Positions 37,907 to 48,155 of a stretch of 64,000 nucleotides of DNA are shown here, in pieces. The notes below the pieces were generated by a model. The model searched no databases. It had not been told where the DNA came from and was given only the letters and a program-made list of their open reading frames with translations. The DNA lies in NCBI GenBank assembly GCA_002748425.1, contig PDSJ01000021.1:55467-119466 (forward strand), given 5' to 3'. Position numbers and translations under genes: made by a program. How positions within the stretch are numbered: the stretch's first letter is position 1; each line of letters opens with the position of its first letter. Source of the DNA: a candidate division KSB3 bacterium (GTDB lineage: Bacteria > Moduliflexota > Moduliflexia > Moduliflexales > Moduliflexaceae).

Positions 37907-38152
37907 GTCCAGCGCGTACACTGCTTTTCCCAGAGTCCTTTGCAGCCATAAAGTGCGATGAGAGATTAATATTTCTTGACACGCTCTTTTGCACTTGTCA
38001 GATTTATTGTCTTGACGAAATCAGCTGGATGCATCATGCTGTTTGTGTTTGTACTCACGACTATCACAGCATCCGGCAGCGATAGTGACAGACAGCATTG
38101 ACTGTCGAGTGGAAAAAGCTTTGCGACACGGCAAGGCCCAACATGAACTTAC

Positions 38153-39934
38153 ATGATCAAAACGTTACAGTCGCTTTTTCACGTTTTTCTTTGTGTGTTG
38201 CTTGTTCTGCTCAGTTCTTGCGCAGGCAAACAAAGAACGCAGATTCCTGAAACAAACCCGCTGGGGCAGGACAGTATTATCCTGATGGAAAAGCTTCCCC
38301 GCGAGCGGATCGCCACTCCAAGCGCATATTATTTTTATCAGCTCGGAACACTCGCCGCCGGTTTTCATCAGCTCGATGAAGCTGTGAGTTTTTATGAACG
38401 CGCCATTCAAATCGATAAAGACTCAACTTTTCTTCGGATAGAACTGGCTCGCCTGCACCTTAACAACGGGCTTGATAATAAAGCTGAAGAACTGGTCAAC
38501 GAAGTTCTCAGCCTCAATCCTTCTGATCTTGAAGCATTGATTACTCTCGGCAGTATATATGCTGGTCAGCAGAACTATGACAAGGCAGTTGAGGCGTATG
38601 AACGCGTACTGGAACTGGCTCCGGATTACAGCAATGCGTATCTTTTCCTGGCAGATATTTATCTCCGCCAGGAACGAAATGATTTGGTCGTAGAAACCTT
38701 AGAGCGTCTGCTGAGCGTGAAGCCGGACTCCGTCACTGGTCTTTATCATCTGGGCAGAAGCTATCTTGAGCTTGAAGCCTATGACAAGGCGGCTCAGGCT
38801 TTTGAACAGGCGATCGAAATCAGCCCAGATGATTTTCAGACTCACTCGGCACTGGCCCTGACCTATGAATTGCAGAAAAATTATACAAAAGCACTTACGT
38901 TGTACGAAAAAATGATACGCTTAAAGCCGGGAGACGGACGCTTAATCGAACAGTTGATGAAACTGCATTTGTACCTGAAACATTATCAGCTTGCCCTGAA
39001 TTATGCCCAGCAACTTGAGCAACTTTTCCCTGAGAGCGATCAGCTTGATTTGCAAATCGGGATGATCAATTATGAGTTAGAGCAGTATGACGCTGCCCAG
39101 GAACGTTTACAGAGGTATTTGGACACCCATCCTCATAACACTGATGCCTTAAATTATCTGGCGCTGACAGCCGAACGTCAGGAAAATTATGAGCAGGCCC
39201 TCAGACACTGGCAAGAGTCCATCGAGATCGACCCTGGCTCTTTTGAAGCGCGTTCGCAGAAAGGTCTGTTACTGAATCGTCTGAAACGTTATGATGATGC
39301 GATGACAGTATTCCAGGAAAACCGGAAGCTCTTCCCAGACGAAGCAGAGTCTTACCTCTTTCTGGGTTTTGCGTATAATCGCCAAAAAGATTATCAGGCA
39401 GCGCTTGAAGTCTTCGATGCCGGTCTGAAAAAGGCGGCTGAACATGTCGCTCTCAACTTTTATCGTGGCGTAGCGCTGGAACGTTTAGGAGAATTTGAAA
39501 AGGCTGTCGCGGCCTTCACGTATGTCACTGAATTACAAAACGATCATGCCAATGCCTATAATTATATCGGCTATATGCTGGCGGAGCGCGGGATTCGGCT
39601 GGACGAGGCGCAGAAGGCGGTCGAACATGCGCTGAAACTTGAGCCGGAAAACGGCGCTTTTCTCGACAGTCTGGGCTGGGTGTTTTTTCAGAAAGGTCTC
39701 TTTGATAAGGCGATTCAATACCTGGAAAAAGCTCTGAAGTTTTTGGACAACGATCCGGTGATTTACGAACATCTGGGAGATGCGTACCGTAAAAAAGGCA
39801 ATCCGCAGAAAGCCTGTGAATCTTACGGGAAATCCCTGGAACTAAAGGAGCAAGAAGACGTTCGAAAAAAATATGAGGATTTGAAAACAGACCTGAAACA
39901 CCATATCAACGCAGATGGTCTGAATGCAGACTGA
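38153..39934 (+). CDS. TPR repeat lipoprotein
   Basis: 593 aa; FLCVLLVLLSSCAGKQ lipobox, then many consecutive TPR units (e.g. AQQNYDKAVEAYERVLELAPDYSNAYLFLADIYL-like). Confidence 0.9.
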   Translation: MIKTLQSLFHVFLCVLLVLLSSCAGKQRTQIPETNPLGQDSIILMEKLPRERIATPSAYYFYQLGTLAAGFHQLDEAVSFYERAIQIDKDSTFLRIELARLHLNNGLDNKAEELVNEVLSLNPSDLEALITLGSIYAGQQNYDKAVEAYERVLELAPDYSNAYLFLADIYLRQERNDLVVETLERLLSVKPDSVTGLYHLGRSYLELEAYDKAAQAFEQAIEISPDDFQTHSALALTYELQKNYTKALTLYEKMIRLKPGDGRLIEQLMKLHLYLKHYQLALNYAQQLEQLFPESDQLDLQIGMINYELEQYDAAQERLQRYLDTHPHNTDALNYLALTAERQENYEQALRHWQESIEIDPGSFEARSQKGLLLNRLKRYDDAMTVFQENRKLFPDEAESYLFLGFAYNRQKDYQAALEVFDAGLKKAAEHVALNFYRGVALERLGEFEKAVAAFTYVTELQNDHANAYNYIGYMLAERGIRLDEAQKAVEHALKLEPENGAFLDSLGWVFFQKGLFDKAIQYLEKALKFLDNDPVIYEHLGDAYRKKGNPQKACESYGKSLELKEQEDVRKKYEDLKTDLKHHINADGLNAD

Positions 39935-40014
39935 AAACGCGAATTGTCATTGAATGGCGAAGCGTTGCATCGCCGAATAATGAACTAACGCAGAGTATAC
40001 ACACATGTTACGGT

Positions 40015-40929
40015 GTGTTGACTATGAGAACAGATCCGCTGAAAAAAATATCAAGAGCTTTCGGTCTTGCGGCGATGGCCTTGGGCGTCTTGCTGCTGGC
40101 AGGATGTCCGTCGAAAATACCGCCGCTCATACAGCAATTCCCCGAAGACCCGGAACTGAACGCTGAAAAAGTCTCCGGCATCATTGATCAGCGGGCCGCG
40201 AGCTTTCAAAGCTTGCAGGGACTCGGCAAGGTGCATATTAAAAACTGGGAGGAGCAGTATAAATTTTCAGAGGTTTTCGCGTTTAGCACTCCGTCCAAAT
40301 TTCGCCTGGAAACCTTGGGTTTTCTCGATCAGCCGGTGGTGTTTTTTATCTCGGACGGGAGCATGTTGTCGCTTTTTTCTAAAAAGCACAATACCCTCTA
40401 TCGCGGCGTTGCTTCGCAAAAGAATCTCTTTCAACTCAGCGGCATCAATCTCAGTGTGGAAGACATGCTGCTGGTCTTTTCCGGAAATCCTCCCAGGCTG
40501 CCGAACATAAATTCCGAATGGGGCCTTCCGCTTCCAGATCGGAATCAGTTTTATCTCGAACGGATTTCATTACCCAGAAATACGCTGCAAAGGATTGTGT
40601 TCAATACCCAAACTCATACAATTTCCGGTATCCGGGAATATATGTTGAGCAACGGTGAATTGACATTGAATATTGTGTTTGACAACTATCGAGCTTTGGA
40701 AGGAGCCTACCCCATTCCGGAAATTATTCAGATCGAACGCCCCTTTGACAACGTCCGTGTGGATATCAGGTATAGCGACTGGCAGGTGAATCATGCTATC
40801 GATGAACAGGATTTATTCTCTTTTCCCCCGCCTCCTCAGGCAAAACTCCATATCCTCGACGCACTCGAATCAGATATTGAACCGCTCGACCCATTCGATG
40901 AGTTTCGGGTTAAGGGAGAAAAAGAATAA
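40015..40929 (+). CDS. Outer-membrane-type lipoprotein (LolA/LolB-like fold suspected)
   Basis: 304 aa; ALGVLLLAGCPSK lipobox; ASFQSLQGLGKVHIKNWEEQYKFSEVFAFSTPSKFRLETLGFLDQPVVFFISDGSMLSLFSKKHNTLYRG resembles LolB/DUF4292-type proteins. Confidence 0.7.
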   Translation: MLTMRTDPLKKISRAFGLAAMALGVLLLAGCPSKIPPLIQQFPEDPELNAEKVSGIIDQRAASFQSLQGLGKVHIKNWEEQYKFSEVFAFSTPSKFRLETLGFLDQPVVFFISDGSMLSLFSKKHNTLYRGVASQKNLFQLSGINLSVEDMLLVFSGNPPRLPNINSEWGLPLPDRNQFYLERISLPRNTLQRIVFNTQTHTISGIREYMLSNGELTLNIVFDNYRALEGAYPIPEIIQIERPFDNVRVDIRYSDWQVNHAIDEQDLFSFPPPPQAKLHILDALESDIEPLDPFDEFRVKGEKE

Positions 40930-40956
40930 TTCCTGGCCGCCTTCTGACAACGGATT

Positions 40957-43263
40957 ATGGCAAAACGACAGAACAACTCAGCAAAGCCCAGACAGCCGAG
41001 GGCACGGCGTTCACCGAAAATTGCAGATCCTCCGTCGTTTTCCAGGAAAACGCAAGCGCTTGTCAGTGAGGATGCTCCGAAGCAGGAACAAGAGCGCGGA
41101 AGAACACGCCAAGCGATCCAGGGTATTGTGTTCGGAGCCCTGTCGCTGCTCGTGTTTGTGAGTTTACTGACCTATTATGCAGATGATCTGACGTCCGGAG
41201 GTCCAATGCGGAATATTGCCGGACTGTTCGGAGCCCTGGTCTCGGAATATCTGTTCAGGTTTTTCGGCTATATTGCCTATGTGTTTCCTCTCATCTCGCT
41301 CCTGTTCAGCATCGATCGTTTTCAGACCACCCCGCGCTTCTCGAAGTATGGTAATCTGATCGGCGGCACTCTGGCAATTCTTTGCCTCTGTGCCTTATTG
41401 AGTTTGCCATCTCTTGGAACAGCAACTCGATTTTCTCCAGGCGGCTTTTTCGGAGTAACGATTTCAACCTTTCTGCTAGGCTACCTGAAAGTGTTCGGCA
41501 GCATTACGGTACTGATAACAGGGTTGATCATCGCCGGGCTCCTGCTGAACACCTATTTGTTCCGTCATTTATTGCTTCCCTCAGACACGCCTGTCATCCA
41601 GGAACTACAGCTCGAACGTTTCCCGGAAATTTTCAGTGCTCAAAAGAAGCCCGTATCGCCGAAAACAAAGGCAAAACCAAAGGCAGCATCAACACATTTT
41701 CGAAAAAAATTCACAAAGAACACAAACAAGAAATCCACATCTAAAGCCAAATCCAGAGCAGACAAGGCAGGCCAACACGAGGCATCCGAGTCGAGTTTAC
41801 ATGGCTATGAACTACCGTCTCCCACTCTGCTCAACAAAGCTCCGGCTGAAAAACTGCGAGCCGGGCTGAAGCAAAATTTACTTAATAATTCCAAAATCCT
41901 GGAAGAGAAACTCCTGGATTTCGGCATTGAAGGGCAGGTGGTCGGCGTCCTGCCAGGTCCCGTCATTACACGTTATGAATTCCAGCCTGCTCCAGGCGTG
42001 AAAGTCAGCCGGATCGTGAACCTGTCCGATGATCTGGCGCTGGGGATGAAAGCGGTCTCAATTCGTATTGAAGCTCCGGTGCCCGGGAAAGATGTCGTTG
42101 GGATTGAAGTGCCGAATGAGACGCGTGAAACCGTCTATCTGCGGGATTTGGTGGAATCGGAGCACTTTCTCAAGCACGAGTCCAGGTTGGCACTTGCGAT
42201 AGGGAAGGATATTGGGGGACATCCCTATTTTGCCGATCTGGGGAAAATGCCGCACTTATTGATTGCCGGTGCGACGGGTTCCGGCAAGAGTGTCTGCCTG
42301 AATACTTTGATTTGCAGCATCTTGTTCCATGCAACCCCCCAGGAAGTACGTTTTATCATGGTGGACCCCAAAATGCTGGAACTGGGGGTGTATGATAATA
42401 TTCCCCACCTGCTGATTCCGGTAGTGAAAGACCCGCAGAAGGCCTCAAATGCTCTGAAATGGGCGACAGAAGAGATGACCCGGCGCTATTCCGTGCTGGC
42501 GCAGAAAGGGGTTAGAAATATCGCGCAATATAACGATGCTCTTCAAGATTTCCGAAAGCATCAGCATCCGGGGGATCTGAAGCCGGGGGAAGAGCCTTTA
42601 CCGTATATCGTGATTATTGTCGATGAGCTGGCAGATTTGATGATGGTTGCTTCGGGCGTGGAAAAACCGATTACACGTTTGGCTCAAATGGCCCGGGCCG
42701 TCGGAATCCACCTCATTCTTGCCACACAACGCCCTTCAGTCGACGTTATTACCGGAGTGATCAAAGCGAATTTTCCAGCCAGAATCTCTTTTCGGGTCTC
42801 GTCAAAAGTGGATTCTCGCACAATTCTGGACAGCAATGGGGCGGAATTATTGCTGGGTGATGGCGATATGCTGTTTCTGCTCCCCGGAACATCGCGGATT
42901 CGGCGTTTACACGGATCGTTTCTCTCGGAAAAGGAGATTAAACGCCTGACAACGTATCTCAAAAAGCTGGGAAAACCACATTACGATCAGGCCGTATTGC
43001 ATTATACCGCGAAAAACGAAAACAGCAAAGACGATGATGAGCTGACCTATCGGAGAGCGGTCCAATTAGTCGTTAAACAAGGCGAAGCCTCGGTTTCGCT
43101 CTTGCGTCGAAGTTTAAAAATCGGGCACAGCAAAGCGGCCCGTCTGATTGATATGATGGAAGGTGACGGTATTGTCGGCTCGTTCAAAGGCAGTCGTCCG
43201 CGTGATATTCTGATCACGGCCGATCAACTGGACGAACGCTATCGTCATGTTGAAAATGAGTAG
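40957..43263 (+). CDS. ftsK: DNA translocase FtsK/SpoIIIE
   Basis: 768 aa; N-terminal TM segments, MPHLLIAGATGSGKSVCLNTLICSIL, IVIIVDELADLMMV, ATQRPSVDVITGVIKANFPARISFRVSSKVDSRTILD, C-terminal gamma-like winged helix. Confidence 0.97.
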   Translation: MAKRQNNSAKPRQPRARRSPKIADPPSFSRKTQALVSEDAPKQEQERGRTRQAIQGIVFGALSLLVFVSLLTYYADDLTSGGPMRNIAGLFGALVSEYLFRFFGYIAYVFPLISLLFSIDRFQTTPRFSKYGNLIGGTLAILCLCALLSLPSLGTATRFSPGGFFGVTISTFLLGYLKVFGSITVLITGLIIAGLLLNTYLFRHLLLPSDTPVIQELQLERFPEIFSAQKKPVSPKTKAKPKAASTHFRKKFTKNTNKKSTSKAKSRADKAGQHEASESSLHGYELPSPTLLNKAPAEKLRAGLKQNLLNNSKILEEKLLDFGIEGQVVGVLPGPVITRYEFQPAPGVKVSRIVNLSDDLALGMKAVSIRIEAPVPGKDVVGIEVPNETRETVYLRDLVESEHFLKHESRLALAIGKDIGGHPYFADLGKMPHLLIAGATGSGKSVCLNTLICSILFHATPQEVRFIMVDPKMLELGVYDNIPHLLIPVVKDPQKASNALKWATEEMTRRYSVLAQKGVRNIAQYNDALQDFRKHQHPGDLKPGEEPLPYIVIIVDELADLMMVASGVEKPITRLAQMARAVGIHLILATQRPSVDVITGVIKANFPARISFRVSSKVDSRTILDSNGAELLLGDGDMLFLLPGTSRIRRLHGSFLSEKEIKRLTTYLKKLGKPHYDQAVLHYTAKNENSKDDDELTYRRAVQLVVKQGEASVSLLRRSLKIGHSKAARLIDMMEGDGIVGSFKGSRPRDILITADQLDERYRHVENE

Positions 43264-43378
43264 TTCGAAGTAAATGTCACAGAACCATTGTCGTAAAGAC
43301 GTGGCTCCCTTCTGAGTCTGTACAGCAAGGGCTTGCGTTTTTTCGACAGTGTGTCTAATGATCTAAGGAGAGTTTTGT

Positions 43379-44935
43379 ATGAGATCTCGCAGAATAGCTT
43401 GTATCGGGGCAATGATGTTGGCAGGAGCAATGCTGTGGGTGGGTGTCCCGGCGGCAGCTTTAGCGCAGGAGAACACTCTGACACTGGCACTTGAAAGCGA
43501 CCCCACCAACATCGATCCGCGCTTTGGCACGGATGTCAACTCCGCACGCGTGTATCAACTCGTATCCAATGCCTTGATTAGAAAAGATCCACATTCAAAT
43601 CTGGTCCCGGATCTTGCAGAACGCTGGGAGAATCCTGATGATAAAACCTATGTGTTTTACCTGAGAAAAGGGGTCAAATTTCACGATGGAAGCGAGTTTA
43701 CGGCTGAGGATGTCAAGTACACCTTTGAGTCGATGCTCGATCCGGAGAGCAATTCTCCCAAGGCGTATGCGTTCAAAAATATCAAATCGATCCAGATTTC
43801 CGATCCCTACACGATCACATTTCGTCTCAACGAGGTCTCAGCTCCTTTTTTGCTTGAGATGGTTATTCCGATCGTTCCCAAAAAAGCTGCTGAACAGGAG
43901 CTTAACGAAAAATTTACGGAAACGTTAATCGGGACCGGTCCCTTTAAGCTTGTCAGCTGGACTCACGATCAGCAATTAGTTTTTAAAGCAAATCGCGATT
44001 ATTATTCCGGGCCGCCAAAGATCGATACCCTCGTGCTCAAGATCATCCCTGATGACACGGTACGCTTCCTCGAGCTGAAACAAGGTAACGTAGATCTTGT
44101 CCAAAATGCCATTCCTCCTGACATGATCGCGCTGGCCAGGAATACAAAGGGGTTGAAAGTGCTGCAGAAAGAAAGCGTCGTCATTTATTACCTGGGAATG
44201 AATTTGCACGACCCAATTTTACGGCATGTTAAAGTTCGACAGGCCCTGGCCCATGCGATCGATCGCCAAAGCATCGTCGATTATTTGATGAAAGGACAGG
44301 CTTCACTGGCGACAGGCTTGCTTTCTCCGGCAAACTGGGCTTACGAAAAAAACGTAACACAGTATGACTATGATGTCGAGGCGGCAAAAAGACTGCTGGA
44401 TGAAGCAGGCTATCCTGATCCTGACGGAGATGGCCCTGAGCCGCGTTTCAAATTAGCGTATAAGACGTCAACAGCTCCACTGCGAATCAGAATCGGGGAA
44501 GTGTTACAAGACCAGTTAAAGCGGGTCGGAATCGAAATTACGGAGATTCAGACCTTTGAATGGGCAAAGTTCTATGCTGACATTAAGTCCGGAGATTTTC
44601 AACTGTTCTCACTCCGCTGGGTCGGCATTACGGAGCCGGATATCTTTTACTCGATCTTCCACTCGAAAATGGTCCCGCCTGACGGCAGAAATCGTGGACG
44701 CTATGCCAATACACGGATCGATGAACTTGTCGAGAAAGGCCGCCGGACACTCGACCTCGGGGAACGGAAAAAAATTTACAGTAACGTACAGAAAATTCTG
44801 GCCGAGGAATTACCTTATGTCTATCTCTGGTACCCTCATAACATCGTTGTCATGAACGAACGGGTCCATGGTTTCACAGTGTATCCTGACGGTGATTTTG
44901 CCTCGATTAAAGATGTCTGGGTTGACGCAAAGTAG
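43379..44935 (+). CDS. Peptide/nickel-type ABC transporter substrate-binding protein (SBP family 5)
   Basis: 518 aa; signal peptide, LTLALESDPTNIDPRFGTDVNSARVYQLVSNALIRKD, LVPDLAERWENPDDKTYVFYLRKGVKFHDGSEFTAEDVKYTFE. No partner permeases adjacent. Confidence 0.93.
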   Translation: MRSRRIACIGAMMLAGAMLWVGVPAAALAQENTLTLALESDPTNIDPRFGTDVNSARVYQLVSNALIRKDPHSNLVPDLAERWENPDDKTYVFYLRKGVKFHDGSEFTAEDVKYTFESMLDPESNSPKAYAFKNIKSIQISDPYTITFRLNEVSAPFLLEMVIPIVPKKAAEQELNEKFTETLIGTGPFKLVSWTHDQQLVFKANRDYYSGPPKIDTLVLKIIPDDTVRFLELKQGNVDLVQNAIPPDMIALARNTKGLKVLQKESVVIYYLGMNLHDPILRHVKVRQALAHAIDRQSIVDYLMKGQASLATGLLSPANWAYEKNVTQYDYDVEAAKRLLDEAGYPDPDGDGPEPRFKLAYKTSTAPLRIRIGEVLQDQLKRVGIEITEIQTFEWAKFYADIKSGDFQLFSLRWVGITEPDIFYSIFHSKMVPPDGRNRGRYANTRIDELVEKGRRTLDLGERKKIYSNVQKILAEELPYVYLWYPHNIVVMNERVHGFTVYPDGDFASIKDVWVDAK

Positions 44936-44938
44936 CTT

Positions 44939-45694
44939 ATGAAGACAATGTATTTGCTGCCGAATTTATTCACGCTGGGTAACATCTTTCTTGGATTTTA
45001 CTCGATCGTCTCAGCAATTGATGGGAAGGACTCGCAAGCTGCGTATCTTGTCATCATTGCTGCATTTTTCGACGTCTTCGACGGGGCAATCGCCCGAGTG
45101 ACCAACTCAACCAGTAAATTCGGTGTGGAGTTTGACTCTCTGGCCGATTTGGTGTCTTTTGGCGTTGCCCCTGGGGTCCTGGCCTATCTTTGGATATTGA
45201 AACCGCTCGGTCGTGTCGGATGGCTGGGAGCCTTTTTATTCCTGGTCTGCGGAGCCTTGAGGCTGGCGCGTTTTAACGTCCAGGTGAAAACGGTCAGCAG
45301 CGAACGCTTTATCGGTTTACCGATTCCCTGCGCTGCCGGTATGCTCGTCTCCACAGTCATTTTCATCGAGCACTATACCGATCTGATCGGCCCTAAAGAA
45401 CAGTACCGATTCCCGGTGGCTGCATTGGTGTATCTGCTTGGAATCCTGATGGTCAGCAACATTCGGTATATCAGCTCAAAGGCTGTAAGATTGCGGGGAA
45501 AAAGTCCGTTCAAAGTCATGGTGATCGCGTCACTCATTTTGATCACCATTGCCCTCAAACCTGAAGTGACTTTTTTCACCGTAGGAGTCCTATACGTCCT
45601 GTTCGGACTGCTCGAAGCCATTCCAGGATTTCCAACGTTCTTTACACCACGCCTGAAAGATGACGCGGACAAAGATGAGGAACTCGATTCCTGA
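44939..45694 (+). CDS. pssA: CDP-diacylglycerol-serine O-phosphatidyltransferase
   Basis: 251 aa; LLPNLFTLGNIFLGFYSIV, FFDVFDGAIARVTNSTSKFGVEFDSLADLVSFGVAPGVLAY (CDP-alcohol phosphatidyltransferase motif). Confidence 0.95.
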   Translation: MKTMYLLPNLFTLGNIFLGFYSIVSAIDGKDSQAAYLVIIAAFFDVFDGAIARVTNSTSKFGVEFDSLADLVSFGVAPGVLAYLWILKPLGRVGWLGAFLFLVCGALRLARFNVQVKTVSSERFIGLPIPCAAGMLVSTVIFIEHYTDLIGPKEQYRFPVAALVYLLGILMVSNIRYISSKAVRLRGKSPFKVMVIASLILITIALKPEVTFFTVGVLYVLFGLLEAIPGFPTFFTPRLKDDADKDEELDS

Positions 45695-46724
45695 TACGGC
45701 CCTGAAAAAAGAGGCAATGCTTTATCGTTCGAGCGGTGCCGCAACGCTTAGCTGTTTTCTGTGCTCTCATCGCTGTGCGATCCGGCCCGGAGGAGTGGGA
45801 CTATGCGGAGTTCGGACACATCAGGACGGACGATTGTATACACTGGTGTACGATAAAGTGATCGCCGCGCATGTCGATCCCATCGAGAAGAAACCGCTTC
45901 ACCATTTTCTTCCCGGCTCTTTCTCCTTTTCCGTCGCAACGGTTGGCTGTAATTTTCACTGTTTCCACTGCCAGAATCATGACATCGCCCAAATCCCGAA
46001 AACCCGGGGCACTGCTTCCTCTCTTCCTGGGCATCCTGTCAGCCCTGAAGACATCGTGAACAGTGCCGCGAGAAACGGCTGTAAATCGATCGCATATACC
46101 TATACCGAGCCGACGATCTATTTTGAGCTAGCCTATGATACTGCCCGCCTGGCTCATGAGCGAGGAATAAAAAATGTCTTTGTCACGAATGGCTATATGA
46201 CCGAGGAAGCCCTGGAGACGATTCAGCCTTATCTGGATGCGGCGAATGTCGATCTCAAGGGCTATTGCGACAGCACGTATCGAACGGTCTGTGGCGGAAG
46301 GCTGGAGCCGGTCAAGGAGAGTATTCAACGCATGGTTCAACTCGGCATTTGGGTGGAAGTAACCACCTTAGTCATTCCGATGCATAACGAGTCGGAAACC
46401 GAGTTGCGGGAAATCGCGAAATTTCTAAAAGGAGTGAGCCCTGAAATTCCATGGCATGTCAGCGCCTTTCATCCTCACTATAAATTCACCCATCTTCCGG
46501 CAACCTCATCCGCCTCAATCGCCCGGGCGGTCGTTCTCGGCAAAGAGGCCGGGTTGAAGTACGTCTACAGTGGCAATATCTTCGAAAAGCGCTCGACGAA
46601 CACCTACTGCCCGTCCTGTGGAAAGCTTTTGATTCATCGCTCAGGGTTTCATCTCCTCGAAAATCAGCTTATGGACGGCAAGTGCCCTCTATGCAGCACA
46701 AAAATCGGGGGAATTTTTAGCTAG
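45660..46724 (+). CDS. amrS: AmmeMemoRadiSam system radical SAM enzyme
   Basis: CFLCSHRCAIRPGGVGLCGVR, GCNFHCFHCQNHDIAQ (CxxxCxxC), YTYTEPTIYFE, C-terminal CPSCGKLLIHR...CPLC. Start may lie inside pssA (about 35-nt overlap). Confidence 0.9.
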   Translation: MTRTKMRNSIPDTALKKEAMLYRSSGAATLSCFLCSHRCAIRPGGVGLCGVRTHQDGRLYTLVYDKVIAAHVDPIEKKPLHHFLPGSFSFSVATVGCNFHCFHCQNHDIAQIPKTRGTASSLPGHPVSPEDIVNSAARNGCKSIAYTYTEPTIYFELAYDTARLAHERGIKNVFVTNGYMTEEALETIQPYLDAANVDLKGYCDSTYRTVCGGRLEPVKESIQRMVQLGIWVEVTTLVIPMHNESETELREIAKFLKGVSPEIPWHVSAFHPHYKFTHLPATSSASIARAVVLGKEAGLKYVYSGNIFEKRSTNTYCPSCGKLLIHRSGFHLLENQLMDGKCPLCSTKIGGIFS

Positions 46725-46734
46725 TCCATCTAAA

Positions 46735-46759
46735 AAAGTGATGTGCGACACATCACTTT
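46735..46759. terminator. Bidirectional terminator between convergent genes
   Basis: aaagtgatgtg (46735-46745) / cacatcacttt (46749-46759): 11-bp perfect stem, 3-nt loop; an A-run on the + side gives a T-run on the minus strand. Confidence 0.8.
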
Positions 46760-46784
46760 GCTGTTCACCCTATTATTAGCAGTT

Positions 46785-48074
46785 CTAGACAGTCAGACTT
46801 TTTTCCATCATGATTTTGATCATGGTATCATCGACTTTTGCCATGCCGATATCACTAATCTTGCTGAAATTCAGAATGGTTTCCTCGACTGTTCTCCCAA
46901 CAAAACCTTCGATCGCGTTAATCCCATGATTGTTCATCGCCATATATGCAGACCGAATCGCCGAATCAGTCGCACTAACCACTTTGAGCGCACATCCGCC
47001 TTTGGCTCCATCACAGAGCATACCGCCCAAATCGCTGAGCAAGTTATTGATCGCCAGGGTAATTTTGTCTATATTCTTGCCAGCCAGCTGATACACAATA
47101 GCCGCGGTTGCCCCAACTCCCGCTGCAATCGCACACCCGCAAACAGGGGAAAGATCTCCGATATAGCATTTGATATAACTATTAAGTAAATGGGACAAGG
47201 CAACGCTTTTAAGGATATCATGTTCTTTCACCTTAAAATGCTTCCCAACATTGTAGGGAAGCAAAATTGCGACAACGCCCTGGTTGCCGCTGCCGCCACT
47301 AGCCATGACCGGACAGCTCACTCCAGCCATACGGGCATCTGCTGCTGAAGCCGTCATAATCTTGCTGGAAGCAAACACATCGCGAACCAGATACCCTTTC
47401 TCCGCTAAATCAGCCAGATAATAACCAACTTTTTGGAGTTTTTGCCCTTTTTCAGAGATTGTCAGATTCATGTCGATTCCAAGTTGCAGATAGGCATAAT
47501 CATCTTCGTCCATAGTCTCAATTAGATCGAGCAACTCAACGATTTTCATCTGTTGTAAAATCTTCTTATACTCCATAGCGCCTTCATGCTTCTCATCTTG
47601 CTCTTTCCGAAAAACCGTCACGCCATTCTTTTCTAAAAGCACTACATTCGTATGCCCGTATTTGATAATAGCCCGTGCTGACTCGCTCTCGGTGTGGAGA
47701 ACTACCTCAATATACAGCCTTTTTTTTGAATTATCGCATATAAGACGGGCTTTCTTGTCCTGAATCAATGCATCTGCCTGGCAAAGCAGTTCATCGCTGG
47801 TATGCTTCAGGATTTCCATCTTGAGTTTCGGGCGCTTAATCAACGCGCCTAAGACACCGGCAATAAGGTTTCCCCTTTTCCCATTGGTATTCGGCACAGT
47901 AACAGCTATGCCGTTTTTATAAACCCCAGGATCTACCGTAATGCAAATGTCTTGCAGACTATCATCATGTAACAGTTCCCCGGCAGCGCTTGCAGCATAG
48001 GCGACTGCAATTGGCTCTGTACAACCCAGGGCCGGAAAAACTTCATGCTTGAAAACTTCTTTTAATATATTCAT
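46785..48074 (-). CDS. L-cysteine desulfidase-like / UPF0597 family protein
   Basis: 429 aa; EVFPALGCTEPIAVAYAASAAGELL, VTVPNTNGKRGNLIAGVLGAL, GDLSPVCGCAIAAGVGATAAIVY, GGMLCDGAKGGCALKV. Confidence 0.88.
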   Translation of the reverse strand: MNILKEVFKHEVFPALGCTEPIAVAYAASAAGELLHDDSLQDICITVDPGVYKNGIAVTVPNTNGKRGNLIAGVLGALIKRPKLKMEILKHTSDELLCQADALIQDKKARLICDNSKKRLYIEVVLHTESESARAIIKYGHTNVVLLEKNGVTVFRKEQDEKHEGAMEYKKILQQMKIVELLDLIETMDEDDYAYLQLGIDMNLTISEKGQKLQKVGYYLADLAEKGYLVRDVFASSKIMTASAADARMAGVSCPVMASGGSGNQGVVAILLPYNVGKHFKVKEHDILKSVALSHLLNSYIKCYIGDLSPVCGCAIAAGVGATAAIVYQLAGKNIDKITLAINNLLSDLGGMLCDGAKGGCALKVVSATDSAIRSAYMAMNNHGINAIEGFVGRTVEETILNFSKISDIGMAKVDDTMIKIMMEKSLTV

Positions 48075-48155
48075 AATATTCTTGCTCCGTAGACGGCGTA
48101 TTCATCCTTACGGCTCAGAACGACTGTCAGGAGTCAGACAGCTCTGACAAGCCTT

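Noticed and set aside
37977-37995. Sigma-54-like TTGACACGCTCTTTTGCA upstream of the TPR lipoprotein
   Set aside because: Spacing between the -24-like and -12-like blocks is 6 rather than 5, and GG is replaced by GA; better read as a -35-like TTGACA.
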